From: Norana najaformis
Lineage: Eukaryota > Annelida > Clitellata > Crassiclitellata > Hormogastridae
Direction of reading: 5' to 3'
Assembly: GCA_964023275.1 (NCBI GenBank)
Contig: OZ029929.1
Span: 6,800,437-6,864,436, forward strand
Length of the DNA stretch: 64,000 nt
Shown here one piece after another: positions 21,910-34,330 of this stretch; the first letter of the stretch is position 1; the number at the start of each line of letters is the position of its first letter. Both the position numbers and the translations under genes were made by a program. A model generated the notes under the pieces. That model was not told the DNA's origin, did no database searches, and saw only the letters and a program-made list of their open reading frames with translations.

Positions 21910-24900
21910 TCATCGGAGGAGATCGAGGAAGTGACGCAGCGACCAGGATCCGTTGCATCCGTCTTCGGAACAAGTCTGGAAACACAGGCGCATCGGCTCC
22001 TGCGTGATCTTGTGGAATGCCGGGCGACAGTGCCTCGAAAGCGACAGAGGACTGCAGTTACGACTGAATCCGATCAACGTTCCTGAAACGACAACAACAT
22101 TGTCGTCGTCATCATATTCAGTATTATCATCATCATTATCATCATTGCGACTTGAGCGCCTTTCTCTTCCCCTTGCAGTGTTCCGCAGGCGCCTGAAGAC
22201 TGTACTGTTTAACAGTGATTTTACTTTTTCTGGTCGGAAGCACCTCTGTTGAGTTTATCCTCTAAGAGGCGCTTTATACATCTCAAATTACAATCACAAA
22301 TCATCATCATCATCATCCTTGTCATCATTTCCTACAACAGCAGCAGCAACAACATCTGATCTAATGATTTCAAAGTGCTATTATCGTGTTGCCCAAAGCA
22401 TCAGTCTACTGTCGATGAAAAACGTAAACATCTTGGTACTGATTAGGTTTTTTTATGGCAATGATGATGTCGAGGGAAAGGAGGAGTAGGAGGAAAAGTA
22501 GGAAGACATTTATATAGCCCTCTTCAAAATACCTTCGAAAGAGGACCATTTTAAGTGTTGACGAAAGGCGTATGTAGCATGAGTGGCCACAAAAAAGACG
22601 CAGCTCCAGAGGGAGATGACCAAGCAGATGACCAAACCAGTGAACAGACGCGACAATGAAAGCAAACTCATCATCACTAGCACCATCATCATAATTATTA
22701 TTGACCCATTCATCATCATCGTCATAATCATCATCATCCTTATAAAACACATCAGCACCGTCATCATCATATTTTTCTTCATTATCATTATCATCATTTT
22801 CATAAATTCATGTACAGTAGTCGGCAAACGAACCCTTCTTACTAGTCAATACACTAGGTCTACCTACTTACAATTACCTACTTACAAGGTGAACGACTGA
22901 CCTTGTTGGGAGTACTTGCTGACGGTCATGCAGAAGGCGAGGTTCTCGGGACACTCAGTGGCTGCCGGCGGCTGACTGATACAGCTCTTGTGGCCCGAGG
23001 CAGTGTCGCATACCGAACAGCGGATAGCCGATGCTAAAAACAAACGCCCAGACGAGCATTTACAAAGCGCTACAAAAAAGGATGTAATCGTAATACAGCA
23101 GATCCTTTTTGTTCTGCCGCGCAAGGTGACCTGGTTGCCCCAACGGCCTGAAACTTCGCTGTGATTAGCCCTTCTTTCTGGAATAACTTGTCTAGCAACC
23201 TGCGGTATGAACTTCTTGGCCTTTCTCTGGCTCTTTACCGTAAACGCTTGAAAACAATTCCACTGAATCGTAGTTTTTGTGTTATTATCTGATGAGTTTC
23301 TCTTGAAGTGGCGCTATATAAATTTGTGATTACAATTTCCAGTTACAGCCCAGGAAAGATTTCTCAGAGCAGCACACTAACGTTATGTGTATCAACCATT
23401 ACGCTAACCCTTATATAACCCTTAAACCACGTTAGAGTATCGTTATTCTAGCGTTCCGCTAACATTAATATGTAAGCTTTTGATCAACGTCAAAAAACTA
23501 CGTTTAATAAACTTTCCCTACAAACGTTAGATTAATAATTTCCAGTTACAGTTTTTCAAAGCAGCACGCGAACGTTAAGGTAATGTTGAAATATGATTTT
23601 AGGATACGTTAATCTAAAGTTTGCATGAAACGTTTATTAAACGTAGTTTTGTTGACGTTGATTAAAAGCTTACATATAAATGTCAGAGAAATGTCAGAGT
23701 AACGATACTCTAACGTGGTCTAGGAGTTATATAAACGTTAGCATAATGGTTGATATACATAACGTTTGTGTAAAAGGTTGATTAAACGTTGTTTTATCAG
23801 TTTATTTTAAATAGATAATTCGTTTAAACGCAAACGTAGAAATGTCGGAAACGTGTTGCTGCAACGTTTAGCGGAAACGATGTTGTTTTATAATTATTTT
23901 AAAGCATAATAAATTCTGAACCAAAAATTCTAACATCTTTTGTAGCAAAACGTTCTAGTATGTAGCACAATAATATTATGGGGCCTACATTTAAACAATA
24001 AATTAACGCTATAAAATAAATCAATTGCATCAATGTTGGAAAGTTCAAAAACCTTGACAGGTAAGGTAAGGTCGACGTCAACGGCCCTGGCAGCCATAAA
24101 ATGTCCTTAAACACTGGAAACTATTACGAATTGTCAGAAAAACTGTAGGCCTTCACAAATTTTCTATCGACGTCAATGGCCTTTGATGCCATAAGATGTC
24201 GTTAAACAGTTGGAATCCAATCGTGAGGTCTTTAAAATGCAGTCAGTAGTCTGAGGCAGTCGTTAAACGTGTAGCGTTCGATGCCATAATAATAATAATG
24301 TAATAGTAACAATAAACATGAATCACACAGCCTTTCAAGCCTTTCGCGCCATCTTGGGCCTGGTCGGACTGCAAGACACACCCTCACAAATGACATCAAC
24401 TGGCGTGGGCTCATCAAAGCTGGTTTTCCTGGAACTGAGAAGCCAGCTGGTCTTGTCTGGTCCGATGGGAGACGTCCAGATTGCGTCTCTCTCATTCTGT
24501 GGGAGTGTGGGTAATGTCTGGCCTGGGACGCTACTGTTATTGACCCCTTGGCAGAGTCTTGTTACAGAGTCTGGTTGTCCAAGAACTGCAATGGCTGCGT
24601 TGCTTCCGCTGAAATAGCAGCTGAAAGAAAAGTACACTTCTGTTCTGCCCGCATACTGTTCTGTGCCTTTGGCCTTTGAAACTCTGGGACAATAAACTAA
24701 GGAGTCGTGGCTTTTCTTAACAACCTCGGCCATTCCCTTGAGCAGATAACTGGAGATAACAGCAGGGAAACTACGAAGCTACCCTTCTCTATCAGCGCTT
24801 ATGTATGACTATTCAGGGCTTTTAAGCAATTGCAATTTCACAGCAACTTTGCCACCAAGCACATAAACAAAGAGACTATAATAGTAATAATAATAATAAT

Positions 24901-26269
24901 AATAACAATAACAACAACAATAATAATAATAACAATAATAACAATAATAATAATAAGAAGAATACTGTAAAAAGAAAAAGAACACCAAGAAAGGATGATG
25001 ATGATGATGTCGACGACGACGACGACGACGATGATGATGATGATGATGATGAGAGTGCCTCAGAGTAGGAACTTTTAAATTTACTAAATAAGTGAATGAA
25101 TTAAAATTTTTGAAAATCTTAACTCTCTGTGCTTAGGTATTATTGTTCCCATTCTGAACTTGTTCATTCAGCAATCTCGCTTAGGTGTTTGATACCTCAG
25201 TGTCATTCGCAGCGATCATGTATTAGTTCCTAGTTGCCTCGACTGCTGCAATCTCTTCTCATCAAAATCGTAAAGGCGAATTTACCAAAGTTGCAAACGT
25301 ATGGTTCAGACTTCTTTGGTTATCAGTAGCACTTCAAAGTTCAGGAGACCCATCTGTCTATCTATCCATCCAGTCATCTATGCATCCCTCCATCCCTCCA
25401 TCCATTGCTCATTCATCCAGTTTACATCCATTCGTCCATCCATCTATCTATTTTGTATTTGTAATTGTAATTGTAATTTGAGATTTACAAAGCGCCTTTT
25501 AGAGGATAAACTCAACAGATTTGCTTCCGACCCGAAAAAGTAAAATCACTGTTAAACAGTACAGTCTTCAGGCTCCTACGGAACACTGAGAAGGGGAGAG
25601 AAAGGAGCTGAAGTCGCAATTCTTGAGGGAGACGATTCCAGCAAGTGGGACCAACGTAGGCAAAGCCTCTGGACTGGGCAGTAGCGGTGCGCATTCGAGG
25701 GACAAAGGAGATCCTGAGTGGCCGAGCGAAGGGCGCTACAGCCCGGCAACGAGGAGACCAAAGTGCAGAAGTGAATGAGGTAAAGGGGAGCAGACTCAAC
25801 AACATAATTGCGCATGAGGAAGAGGATCCTAAAGTGGACACGCTGCTAGACTGGAAGCCAGTGAAGAGTGTCACGAATATAAGACGAGATGTGGCCATAT
25901 TTTGGAATGCCCCCAATGAGACGAGCAGCAGAGTTAAGCACAGATTGCAGCTTAGCAGTGTTGGCTAGCGATAGGCCGGTAAAGATGGCGTTACCAAAGT
26001 CAACCCTAGTGCAAATGAGGGCATGGACCAGAGTGGAGATAGCGTGGAAGGAAAGAGTACGGCGAATGGTGCGGAGCTGACGAAGATGCTAAAAACAACA
26101 GCGAGAGACCCATATTTCCATCTACAGTAGCAGCGTGTACGTCTCTGATTAAAACTGGTTGCATTTTGCGCGCGCGAGAGCTTAGACGATTATTTATAAT
26201 TATGTGTGTATTGTTCTATTCCAAGCATCCATATGTCTAGATGCTTGGCTAAAACAAAACCAGACTAAA

Positions 26270-26321
<52 letters not shown>

Positions 26322-29300
26322 CTATCTCTCTCCATCCCTCCTTTCTTTTGTCTGTATATCTATCCGTCCATCCGTTAATTGCTATCCATCGGCGACATAT
26401 CCGGTCGTGTTCGAGAACCCAACAGGAAGGTCATTACTTTATAACGATTCGGGCCAATAAACATGTTCATCGTCTCTTTTCTTCTACCCCCTCTCATCCA
26501 AATCCCTCCTTTTCCTTCTTTTTAATTCTTCATCTCGATCATCGCTTCCTCGTCTGTTTAATTCTCCTCTCTTCCCGTCTCCCTTCTGTTATCTTCCAAC
26601 CTTCCAATCCCTCTTCTGCCTTTCCCTCCCTCCCTCCCTCGTTTCTATCTCCTCTCCTCCGTTTGATCCTTTCATCCTTCCTCTAGTCCTCTTTCCATCT
26701 GACTATCAATTCTTCCCTTCTTCCTTCTCTCCTTCCTTCTCTCGATCGCTCCCTTCTTCCTGTCCATCTGCCCTTTTCCCGGGCGGGCTGTATTCCCGTT
26801 GTCGACCCGGAAAGAATCACTCCTCCGACGACGAACACCTCTCATCCGTTAACTGTCGTCTGCCCCTTTGAGACGGAATTAGAATGTATTTTCCCGACAA
26901 CCCACAGAAAGACATCTGTGGGGGCGTATTCAAACGCTTTGCCCGCGTTTGCGATCTGCTGCGTAGGGTCTGTGATCTAAACGAGCAGTCGTGACAATCC
27001 GTCATGAGTTAAAGGACGTCTGCCTACTTTTGGTGACCCCTGTAAAAGGACATAAACTTCCGATACACATCATTCAAAGGAATCGCTCCGGATAATGTTA
27101 ATAAGATGCTGTTGCTGCTTTGCTTGCTGATGTGACAGAATGCAGTGTAATGATGTCGCTTCCTTTGTGTCGACTTTGTTTCCGCCATAATTTCAATTTG
27201 GGATTCAGTCGTTTGTCATCATTAACCTTCTTTTCGTTGGCTCTCGATCTCCGCTTTAGGTGATTTGGTCAAAATCGGATTAATGCGTACAGTTCCTGTG
27301 GCAAGACAATAATTAATTACACACTTATTATTACCAATATTTCTTATAAACACAATCGCGACACATTGTGATTGACAGCAAGGTGCAAAAAGAGGTATTA
27401 GTTAAATATAAAAAGGACGCATGTATAGTTTGTATACTAGTATAAATTTAAAAACACATTTCCAAAATTAATTCAGGCCATTTTGATTTTTTACAGTTAT
27501 CACTGCCATGTTATTTCTTATATGCATGTTATTGCAAGTTCGTTATCAAACGGAACCAAAACTTACTCGTTGCATGAAAGAAATGACTTGGCCGTTTTTG
27601 TAAGTTTCCATAAATCTAAATTTATTTATCCTAAATCCGCCTCAGAAGACTGGTTTGAAAATGTGCTTCTTAACTGCAAATAAAAACAATTTATTGAAAA
27701 CTGAATTACAAATATTAAGAAATAAATTAAGTAGACTGCCATCAATGAACTTGGATAGTACAAACAAATTTTGAAGAACTTAAAATTACAGCGATTGAAG
27801 AATTATTTGAATTGAAGCACATATTGGTAAATATTTTAGTAAATAACTATTGTGCACTTGAAGAGGCTATGAGAGATCAAACGGTAAACTTACACTTAAG
27901 CAACGCTAAATTATCGTTATTCTACTGTGCTTTAAACGTTTACATATTACCTTGTTTTCAACGTGCAAAACTTCCATGCAGAAACCGTTTCATGCAAACT
28001 TTAGATAAACCAGTCCGTGAACTCTATTCCAACGATAATTTAACGTTTTTGTGCCGCCCGTCGTCATTATACCATAAAGTCCTAATTCTGTCTTAATCTG
28101 AATATGACATGACTAGGAAAAATTCTGACCAAAGAAGCTTAATGGATAGGCCACATTTCTGGAATGAACTTCATCAGTCTGACAGCTGTTAACTTTCTAA
28201 AAATCACCTTAAGACCTACCTGTTTTAGAGTACCAATTCTCGAAGAACTAGCCTCCTGGAATTGAGTGATTCTTTATTAACGTTAGGAAAGCATTTCTAG
28301 ACTTACTGATACCTTACTAACGTTTCACCGACGTTAATTGGGCGTCCAAAATGTAACGCAGACCAGTATTCAACGGACTCAACTAAAAACAAACGTTAAG
28401 GGTGTTTGAGTGCTGCAGGGAACCATAGTTACTGCCAACAGTTTTTAGACTCATTTCACCATAAAGATAACATTTCTGCTTCTACTCGATTAGAATTCAT
28501 TTAGCCATAAAGATAGCAATTCTGCTTCTACTCAGTTAGAATTCATTTAGCCACAAAGACAGCATTTCTGCTCGTAGTCATTCTATAATTAATTTGCTTA
28601 AAGAGTCATCAACTCAGTTTGCCTGTTTTGCATCATTGCCCTTTTCTTCACTACTTTCAAGATGTATGCCGATAGCTACTTGATGTCGATGTTCGGTCGT
28701 ATAACACGGTATCTTGACGCTGCAATTCTTGCTCTCCTGCATCCTTATATATTGTTTTCTACCAATTAAAGACGGTGTGGGTGTGTTGAAGCGAGCAAGA
28801 CCCTCTAGCGTCAGCGATGTCCCTCATCATTGGAGTATCTGTCGGCGTGTCACAGTGCCATTTGTGGCTGTCTACAATTTCACGTCACTGGCGCACCTGC
28901 TGATTGCGCAAAGCCTACCTGCACGCACGTTGTAATGACACAACAGCAGTCAGTGTGGGCCGTTAATGACAGCAGTTTGTAGCTGAAAACGAAAAGAGAA
29001 GAGCGGTATTTATCTACTTCGACTACCAGGAGTTAAGCAGATTACAACGTGGAGGACCTAGATAGCGTATCACTTGCGAACCTCTGAAAGGCTACACCGT
29101 ATGCGTCGATATCTAGTTCTTCTTGCTATCACGTTGCGTTATACGAAGTAGCTTCTCTCCTCAGCGCTCTGAGTTTGAATCCAGGTGAAATGACATCCAG
29201 TGCTGCAGATCCACCTAATCCACAAGAAAAGGTTGTTCTCTTTCTCTGCGTGTCGTGTTTCAGTCGTGTTTGCGATTCGGCTGAGAAACAAACCGTTCAA

Positions 29301-31567
29301 CTACTGGATCATGTGTCTGATTACCATTGTTAAAGTAACGAGGTACATAACAGTTGAATGATTGCATGTACCTGGGCTTCTCGCAACTAGGCTATGAGCG
29401 GAACTTAAAGACGTTATATTAAGTGATCTGATGCATGCATAGCCTACATACATACATGTACACACGTACTTGCATGCATACATACGTACATATACACAAA
29501 TACACATACATAAACAAATACTTACATATATAAATACATGCACACATATATAAATACATACATATATATAAACACATACACAAATATAAGTACATACACA
29601 CATATATAAATACAAACACATATATACATATATAAACATACATGTATAAATACATATACATATATAAGCACCTACATACATATATAAATACATATACATA
29701 CATACTGCGATACCTCGTGATTTTCGCGGTAACCGTTACTGTGCCATGCTCTGATCATTAACACATGCATACAATTATTCTAAACAAGACACATTTCATC
29801 TTGTTTTGCAGGTTTTGCCCCCACGTGCGTCTGTAAGACCAATCACATCCCCATTATTGCCTCAATCCGCCCCTGCATGCTTCTTCTATTGCTGCCTCAC
29901 TTGCAGCTCAAAGTACCTTCTTGCAGTTTAGACGACTTCTATCGTTATTCATTCTACGACGTCTTAGATGAATAATAGTTCAACTGTAGATGAGGAATCA
30001 ATACTATTCTCATCAAACTGGAAATTTCAGACTAGAATAAATAGATTGTTTTACGTTATTTAACTTGTGCACCGATATTAGCACAAATGATCATCTCCTG
30101 TCATTGATTTCAATTTTCTTTATTTCTCTGAACTCTTCCACATTCCGTCTAATCACCAGATAGCTACTGCAACACAAATCGCTCGATTTTCAACGGTGAA
30201 TTACTGGGTTGTTGTCGTTGGCGCATAACCAATGCATGTTCGTACTTGCTTGCTGAATTTTCAGTTATTAAAGAAGCACTTTACTTAGCTTTTCAATGCG
30301 TTTACGTGATTATGAATTGTGTCGTAATTACTTGAAAGTTTTTCGTTATTTTTATGCACAATTAGGCCTACATATTTTTTCTCTTTATTTCTAAAATACT
30401 ATTATTTTTATTTGTACAGTAATATTTGATTTTTACAGTAATATGTTTTCTTTGTTTCTCTTTATTTTTATCCACAATTAGGCCTACATATTTTTTTCGT
30501 ACAGGATATATGTTAAGTATTTCGTGTTTTGACTTCTTCAATTGACATTTCAATTTGTTTCTATGCAACTGGCCCTAATCGAGTGAGGTGCTGGTTCTTT
30601 TCGACCTTCTGACTGTGTCGGGTTGTCTTGTATACTGTAGGAATACTTGTATCGTTTTTCTTTAAATTTGGAAGTCATAAAATGATGACGAAATTGTTAA
30701 GGTGATGCAGTTATCCATCAAGGCTTAGTTTTAAAACTGGTGCGTGATAGTGTGATGGTTAGCGGGTTTAACCTTCAGCCTAAAAGTTTGGGATTCAAAC
30801 CTCTGTCAGGATAGACAATTATTTGAGATTTTCGCTATATTAGGGCCCTCTAGCGAACTCATCTTTAAAATGAGTACACTGACCTACACTGTCAACGGAA
30901 AGGTCAGGCGGCGAGCAGAGACTGCCCTCGTGTAGCATATGCCGAGGCTAAGAAAAAGACAGTTGCTAACACTTCATACCCACTAGGCTAGATTAAGGGA
31001 CTGCTCTTTTTCTTCTATATAATAAGAATATTAATACATTATTATTAAATAATATAATTTTAATCAAATGATTAAATATTTTAAAGAAATTAATAAATAC
31101 TGTAGCTAATTAAACGTTTAAACTGTTGCGTTAATATCAATATTGTTGCTTCTATAGTAATAAGTATAGTATAGTATTTTAGCACAATATTAACTCGGTA
31201 GAACATATGCTTAATTAAAAGTTCTCGGTAATGAAGGGCTTCATAGCATTGCCCTGCGAAATATATCAAGATCCGACACCGAACTGACTAATACACGCGA
31301 CGAGTTACCGACGTAGCTATCCAGGCGGAATAAGATGCTGAACATCATACATAATTATAATCAGCACAAATTCGGTGCCGTTGGCTCTAATATAGAAGCC
31401 AGATGTTATTCCATACAATTGTTACAGTATTAGTTTCAAAGTCTTTTGTCTTAACAGGTTTCCTTAAACTTTAACAGACCAGAACGGGCTGACATCGGAA
31501 TAGAATATAACTGGACGTCATCGAAAGAAAAGAATTTAACTTATCGTTTTATCCGAAAAATATAACA

Positions 31568-31611
<44 letters not shown>

Positions 31612-32412
31612 GACAATTTCTATAGCGCCGTGACATGGCCGAGGCCGAAGAAAAGGGCGCTGTACAAGTTCAAGCAACAACAGAAAATTAACTACAGTCA
31701 TACGATAATTTATATGAATATGAAATAATTCCAATCACAGAGCCAACCACACGCAGTCCATCATATGGTCATGGGCAGAAACTTATAGGCATATAGGCTT
31801 ACGGGCATGAAGCGACCATAATTATCAACTGATGCTTTTGACATTATGATAACGGTGCTATAGAAGTCTTTAGATTAGATTAGATAAGATTTTTACGTTT
31901 TAATGATACAGATGATGATGATGAAGACGACGACGACGATGATGATGATGACGGTGATGATGATGATGATCGCATAAGTTTATTCATTATGTTCGTCGTC
32001 ATGGTCGTATTGGTAGCAAGAGTGGATATAGTGGTGGGATTATGAGCATCAGAAATAAATTAAAGGCACGATAACAACACAGAAAAAATTGAAATCAAAA
32101 CTGAAATAAATTCAAATAATAACACAAGAACACAAGAAATAAAGTGAAAATATTAACATAATAATAATAATATCAAAATATGAATACTTCATGTTGCTCA
32201 TTTTGAATATCGATTAGGCCTACAACTGCGACCGAATGACGTATTTATTCTTATAAGGCGCTATAGAAGCTCATCCTCCGTATGTGTTCGTATAAGGCGC
32301 TATAGAAGCTCATCCTCCGATTAGACTTGTTCTTACCGGGCTCCTCGGTGGTCATTACGACGACGGCGACGAGAAGAAGGTAGCGAGCGAACGAGGATCT
32401 AGTCTTCTTCAT
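21910..32412 (-). CDS. Secreted Ly6/uPAR (three-finger) domain protein
   Basis: Three exons read from high to low coordinates: 32412-32337, 23033-22902, 22082-21910; both junctions are phase 1 and agree, giving 126 residues. Exon 1 encodes a signal peptide (MKKTRSSFARYLLLVAVVV). Exons 2 and 3 each hold half of an LU domain: IRCSVC, KSC, TEC, AFC, then RNC, RHC, RLC, QTC and the hallmark DGCNG, ten cysteines in family order. Splitting the LU fold across two exons is common in this family. The reading frame stops 13 residues after the CN motif (WSLRHFLDLLR) without a hydrophobic tail, so the product looks secreted rather than GPI-anchored. Donors are CCCG|GTAAGA and CAAG|GTCAGT; acceptors TTTTTAG and TTTCAG. 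Intron 1 is 9.3 kb and packed with transposons. Ligand unknown. Confidence 0.87.
22140..22293 (+). mobile_element. L2-like LINE 3' tail (family with AAAGCGCCTCTTAGAGG end)
   Basis: Encodes the LINE C-terminus VFRRRLKTVLFNSDFTFSGR, then TCCTCTAAGAGGCGCTTTATA and ATTACAATCACAAATC. It lies in intron 2 of the Ly6/uPAR gene in the opposite orientation. Same family as 25455-26090 and 35891-36094. Confidence 0.8.
23130..23335 (+). mobile_element. L2-like LINE 3' tail, diverged
   Basis: CTTTCTGGAATAACTTGTCT and GTAAACGCTTGAAAACAATT correspond to the LINE FWNNLS..YRKRLKT region, followed by GTGGCGCTATATAAATTTGT and an ATTACA end. Confidence 0.65.
23374..23772. mobile_element. Foldback (palindromic) element, MITE-like
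   Basis: The left arm (ACACTAACGTTATGTGTATC and onward to about 23535) reappears as an imperfect reverse complement in the right arm (about 23600 to 23772). The arms are roughly 165 bases, with shared blocks CCACGTTAGAGTATCGTTA, TATGTAAGCTTTT and CTACGTTTAATAAAC. Related AACGTTA-rich sequence with a GCAGCAC end is at 27880-28430. No open frame. Confidence 0.65.
24061..24290 (-). repeat. Two partial copies of the 121-bp SINE-like element
   Basis: GGTCGACGTCAACGGCC..CCATAAAATGTCCTTAAACA and GACGTCAATGGCCTTTGATG..CCATAAGATGTCGTTAAACA are the reverse complement of the element at 8006-8126, side by side in the same orientation. Confidence 0.65.
24315..24850 (+). mobile_element. LINE reverse transcriptase C-terminal relic
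   Basis: In one frame the sequence gives GLVWSDGRRPDCVSLILWEC, then AWDATVIDPLAES and, after further stops and shifts, a PLAFETLG match. This order (DGxRPDxxxL.. WDxTxxDxxA.. PLAFETLG) is typical of a domain near the end of some LINE proteins. Several stops interrupt it. Confidence 0.55.
24881..25055 (+). repeat. AAT / GAT / GAC trinucleotide tracts
   Basis: Impure (AATAATAAC)n passes into (GATGATGAC)n. Translations are low complexity. Confidence 0.85.
25455..26090 (-). mobile_element. L2-like LINE, 5'-truncated, thumb and C-terminus
   Basis: The minus strand encodes STLVHALICTRVDFGNAIF, SVLNSAARLIGGIPKYGHIS, LHWLPVQQRV (with one stop and shifts) and CWNRLPQELR..VFRRSLKTVLFNSDF. It ends in GGCGCTTTGTAAATCTCAAA and (TTACAA)n, the microsatellite 3' end usual for L2/CR1 elements. 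It lies in intron 1 of the Ly6/uPAR gene in the same orientation as that gene. Confidence 0.85.
26271..26340 (+). repeat. (CTGT)n/(CTAT)n microsatellite
   Basis: Eight or more CTGT units pass into CTAT units and a C/T-rich tract that continues to about 26760. Its open frame (26204-26686) is Ser/Leu/Pro low complexity. Confidence 0.9.
28450..28590 (+). repeat. 46-bp tandem repeat, three units
   Basis: CCATAAAGATAACATTTCTG, CCATAAAGATAGCAATTCTG and CCACAAAGACAGCATTTCTG start successive units at 28459, 28505 and 28551. Confidence 0.85.
29445..29705 (+). repeat. ACATA-type degenerate microsatellite
   Basis: Alternating ATACATAC / ACACATATATAA units. Minus-strand frames here are Tyr/Cys/Ile low complexity and not coding. 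Confidence 0.9.
30735..31015 (+). repeat. tRNA-headed SINE, second family
   Basis: GTGTGATGGTTAGCGGGTTT and TTGGGATTCAAACCTCTGTC mimic tRNA A and B boxes. The body (AATGAGTACACTGACC.. CCGAGGCTAAG.. GACTGCTCTTTTTCTTC) matches 50410-50685, a copy in a DNAI2 intron. Confidence 0.7.
31566..31611 (+). repeat. (AAT)n microsatellite
   Basis: About fifteen AAT units, followed by ATTTCTATAGCGCC, a LINE-tail-like end. Confidence 0.9.
32246..32323 (+). repeat. 39-bp tandem duplication beside Ly6/uPAR exon 1
   Basis: TATAAGGCGCTATAGAAGCT is present at 32252 and 32291, each followed by CATCCTCCG. It lies just inside intron 1, close to the exon 1 donor. Confidence 0.85.
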
Positions 32413-32895
32413 TTCTGCGCAGTCGGCTCCTTCCGTCTATTCCAAGCGGAGGAGCAGAAGGAGGAAAAGGAGGATGAAGTTAATAAGGAGGAGGAGGAGA
32501 CGTCGAGCAATTCCCAGGAGGTAATGGACCCCCTTGCGACGACTTGGCTCTCCGACAAATGACGATCGACTGGAAGGAACGGAGGATGGACCCCACTGCA
32601 CGCAGGATGTAGGATGGCTAGCTCCTTTCAGTGCCTGTCGCCGCCGAGGGGTTCTAATTGCTGTTGCTGGTGCTGATGCTGTCGATGTAAGCAGATGCTG
32701 ATGCGAGAGAGGTGGTGGTTTGGCGAATGTGGGTTGGAAGCAGTGTCGTGCGCCGAAGGGAATGCGCTAAAAGATAGTTACGGATCAAAAGGACGAGAGA
32801 GGATGGAGAGGAGAGAGATGGATGTGTACTAAAGATGAAGATAGCCTTTAAAGAGGAATAGGTAAAGGAAAGAAGGGAAGGAGTGAGGAAGTGAG

Positions 32896-32896
32896 G

Positions 32897-32946
<50 letters not shown>
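32896..32946 (+). repeat. (GA)n microsatellite
   Basis: About 25 GA units inside a G/A-rich stretch (32840-33240). Confidence 0.95.
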
Positions 32947-32950
<4 letters not shown>

Positions 32951-34041
32951 GAAATGAAAGCAGAGAGGTATGGTAGGATGACGGAAGGGATGAAAGAAGA
33001 TAAGGACACAGGGAGGAAAGGAGACTGATAGAAACAGGAAGAGGAAAAAGGAAAAAAGAGAAGGATGGGTAATGATGAAGTGAGATATGGAGGGAGGCAG
33101 GAAGGAAGGAAGGAAACGAAATGGAGAGAGGAAAAGGGGAAGGGAAGAAGGGAAGGATTGGTAATGAGTGGGTGATGGATGGAGGGATGGAAGGAATGTG
33201 GGACACGGGTGGATAGAGGAAAATAAAGAAGTCAGCGGGCAGGTAGGGACACAGACACATAGATAATATTGTTGCAGTGACAGGCTAAATTACAACTCGC
33301 TATAATTCCTGATAAACTGTTTGGAAACCGAGCCTCATTTCAATCCACCAATTTCTTGATCATATTACCGTGATTGCGCCTGTCATATTGTAGAATTGCC
33401 TGCAATTTGAATAAATGTTTATCTGCTACATAACAGCGTGGTCCTTCATGGCCTATAGGTCCAATCTTTTTTTATAGCAAAGCGCATAGTGAGTCATAGG
33501 AAGTGTATTTTTACGAGTTTTATATTTCTAACCCAGTCAAATCTGAAAACTTCTGCAGCGCAGTTGTTACAGCATACAAGGCACTTACCAATGTTCTCTT
33601 CGAAGCAAAGCTCTTCCCTCTACACTAAGCGCCAGAGAGGCAGGCAGGTAGCTACGCTATAGTTACGCTGTCGTTATAGTTATTTGGAGTAGCGGTATTA
33701 GTTGGAGTAATGGGAGTAGGTTGTTAGTTTGAGCAGCAGTATCAGTGGGAATAGTTGGAGAAGCAATCACAGTTGTAACTGCATTTTGTATTATAGGCTG
33801 AATAATCCCCACAGGATATTATGAAGTTTATATGACAATAGTCCCACATGGGTTTCATATGTCTCACTGTGGAGGGCCGTGTGTCTACGTAGGACATATG
33901 AAACCAATATGGGATACTATCGTTAATTTAAGGGCTTCGTGTGTCAAACATATCACGTTGCTGTTGGGGATATTCATGTATGTTGGGCTCCTGGTGCGAC
34001 AGAGATGTTTTCCGATTGTGTAAAACAGTTCATGTGTTCAC

Positions 34042-34330
34042 AAGGTTTCAGGAGATTAATTCAAAAGACTTTTAAGGTCTCAGGAGATTAATTCAAAAGA
34101 CGTCAAAGGTCTCAGGATATTAATTTGAAAGACTGTAAATGTCTCAGGTAATTAATTCAAAAGACTGTAAAGATCTCAGGAGATTAATTCAAAAGACTTT
34201 AAAGGTCTCAGAAGATTAATTCAAAAGACTTTAAAGGTCTCAGAAGATTAATTCAAAAGACTTTAAAGGTATCAGGAGATTAATTCAAAAGACTTTAAAG
34301 GTCTCAGGAGATTAATTCAAAAGACTTTAC
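34042..34330 (+). repeat. 32-bp minisatellite, nine units
   Basis: The unit AAGGTCTCAGGAGATTAATT + CAAAAGACTTTA is repeated nine times with few substitutions. It begins about 225 bases beyond the stop of the heptad-repeat gene, in its 3' flank. Confidence 0.93.

Larger units (their letters stand above)
26760..32336. other. Remainder of Ly6/uPAR intron 1: repeats, no gene seen
   Basis: Contains AACGTTA-rich foldback-related sequence (27880-28430), a LINE-tail scrap at 28105-28240 (RPHFWNELHQ, HLKTYLF), a 46-bp triple repeat (28450-28590), ACATA-rich sequence (29445-29705), a tRNA-headed SINE (30735-31015) and AT-rich DNA. The frame at 28714-28935 is open but shows no domain or splice support. 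Confidence 0.5.

Noticed and set aside
13931-22082. Joining the Ly6/uPAR third exon to the 17050 exon as one gene
   Set aside because: The candidate donors after the CN motif have phases 1 and 2, while the acceptor at 17050 needs phase 0; the other combinations run into stops.
22406-22900. Met/Ile/Asp-rich open frames on both strands
   Set aside because: Low-complexity ATC/GAT sequence.
28714-28935. 73-residue plus frame with a hydrophobic start (TLQFLLSCILIYCFL)
   Set aside because: Resembles a signal peptide but lacks a downstream domain, a donor or an initiation context; it lies in repeat-rich intronic DNA.
29301-29703. Cys/Tyr/Ile-rich minus frames of about 130 residues
   Set aside because: Produced by the ACATA microsatellite; no signal of selection or splice context.
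32829-33260. 143-residue Ser/Leu/Pro-rich minus frame
   Set aside because: Complement of a purine-rich tract with (GA)n.
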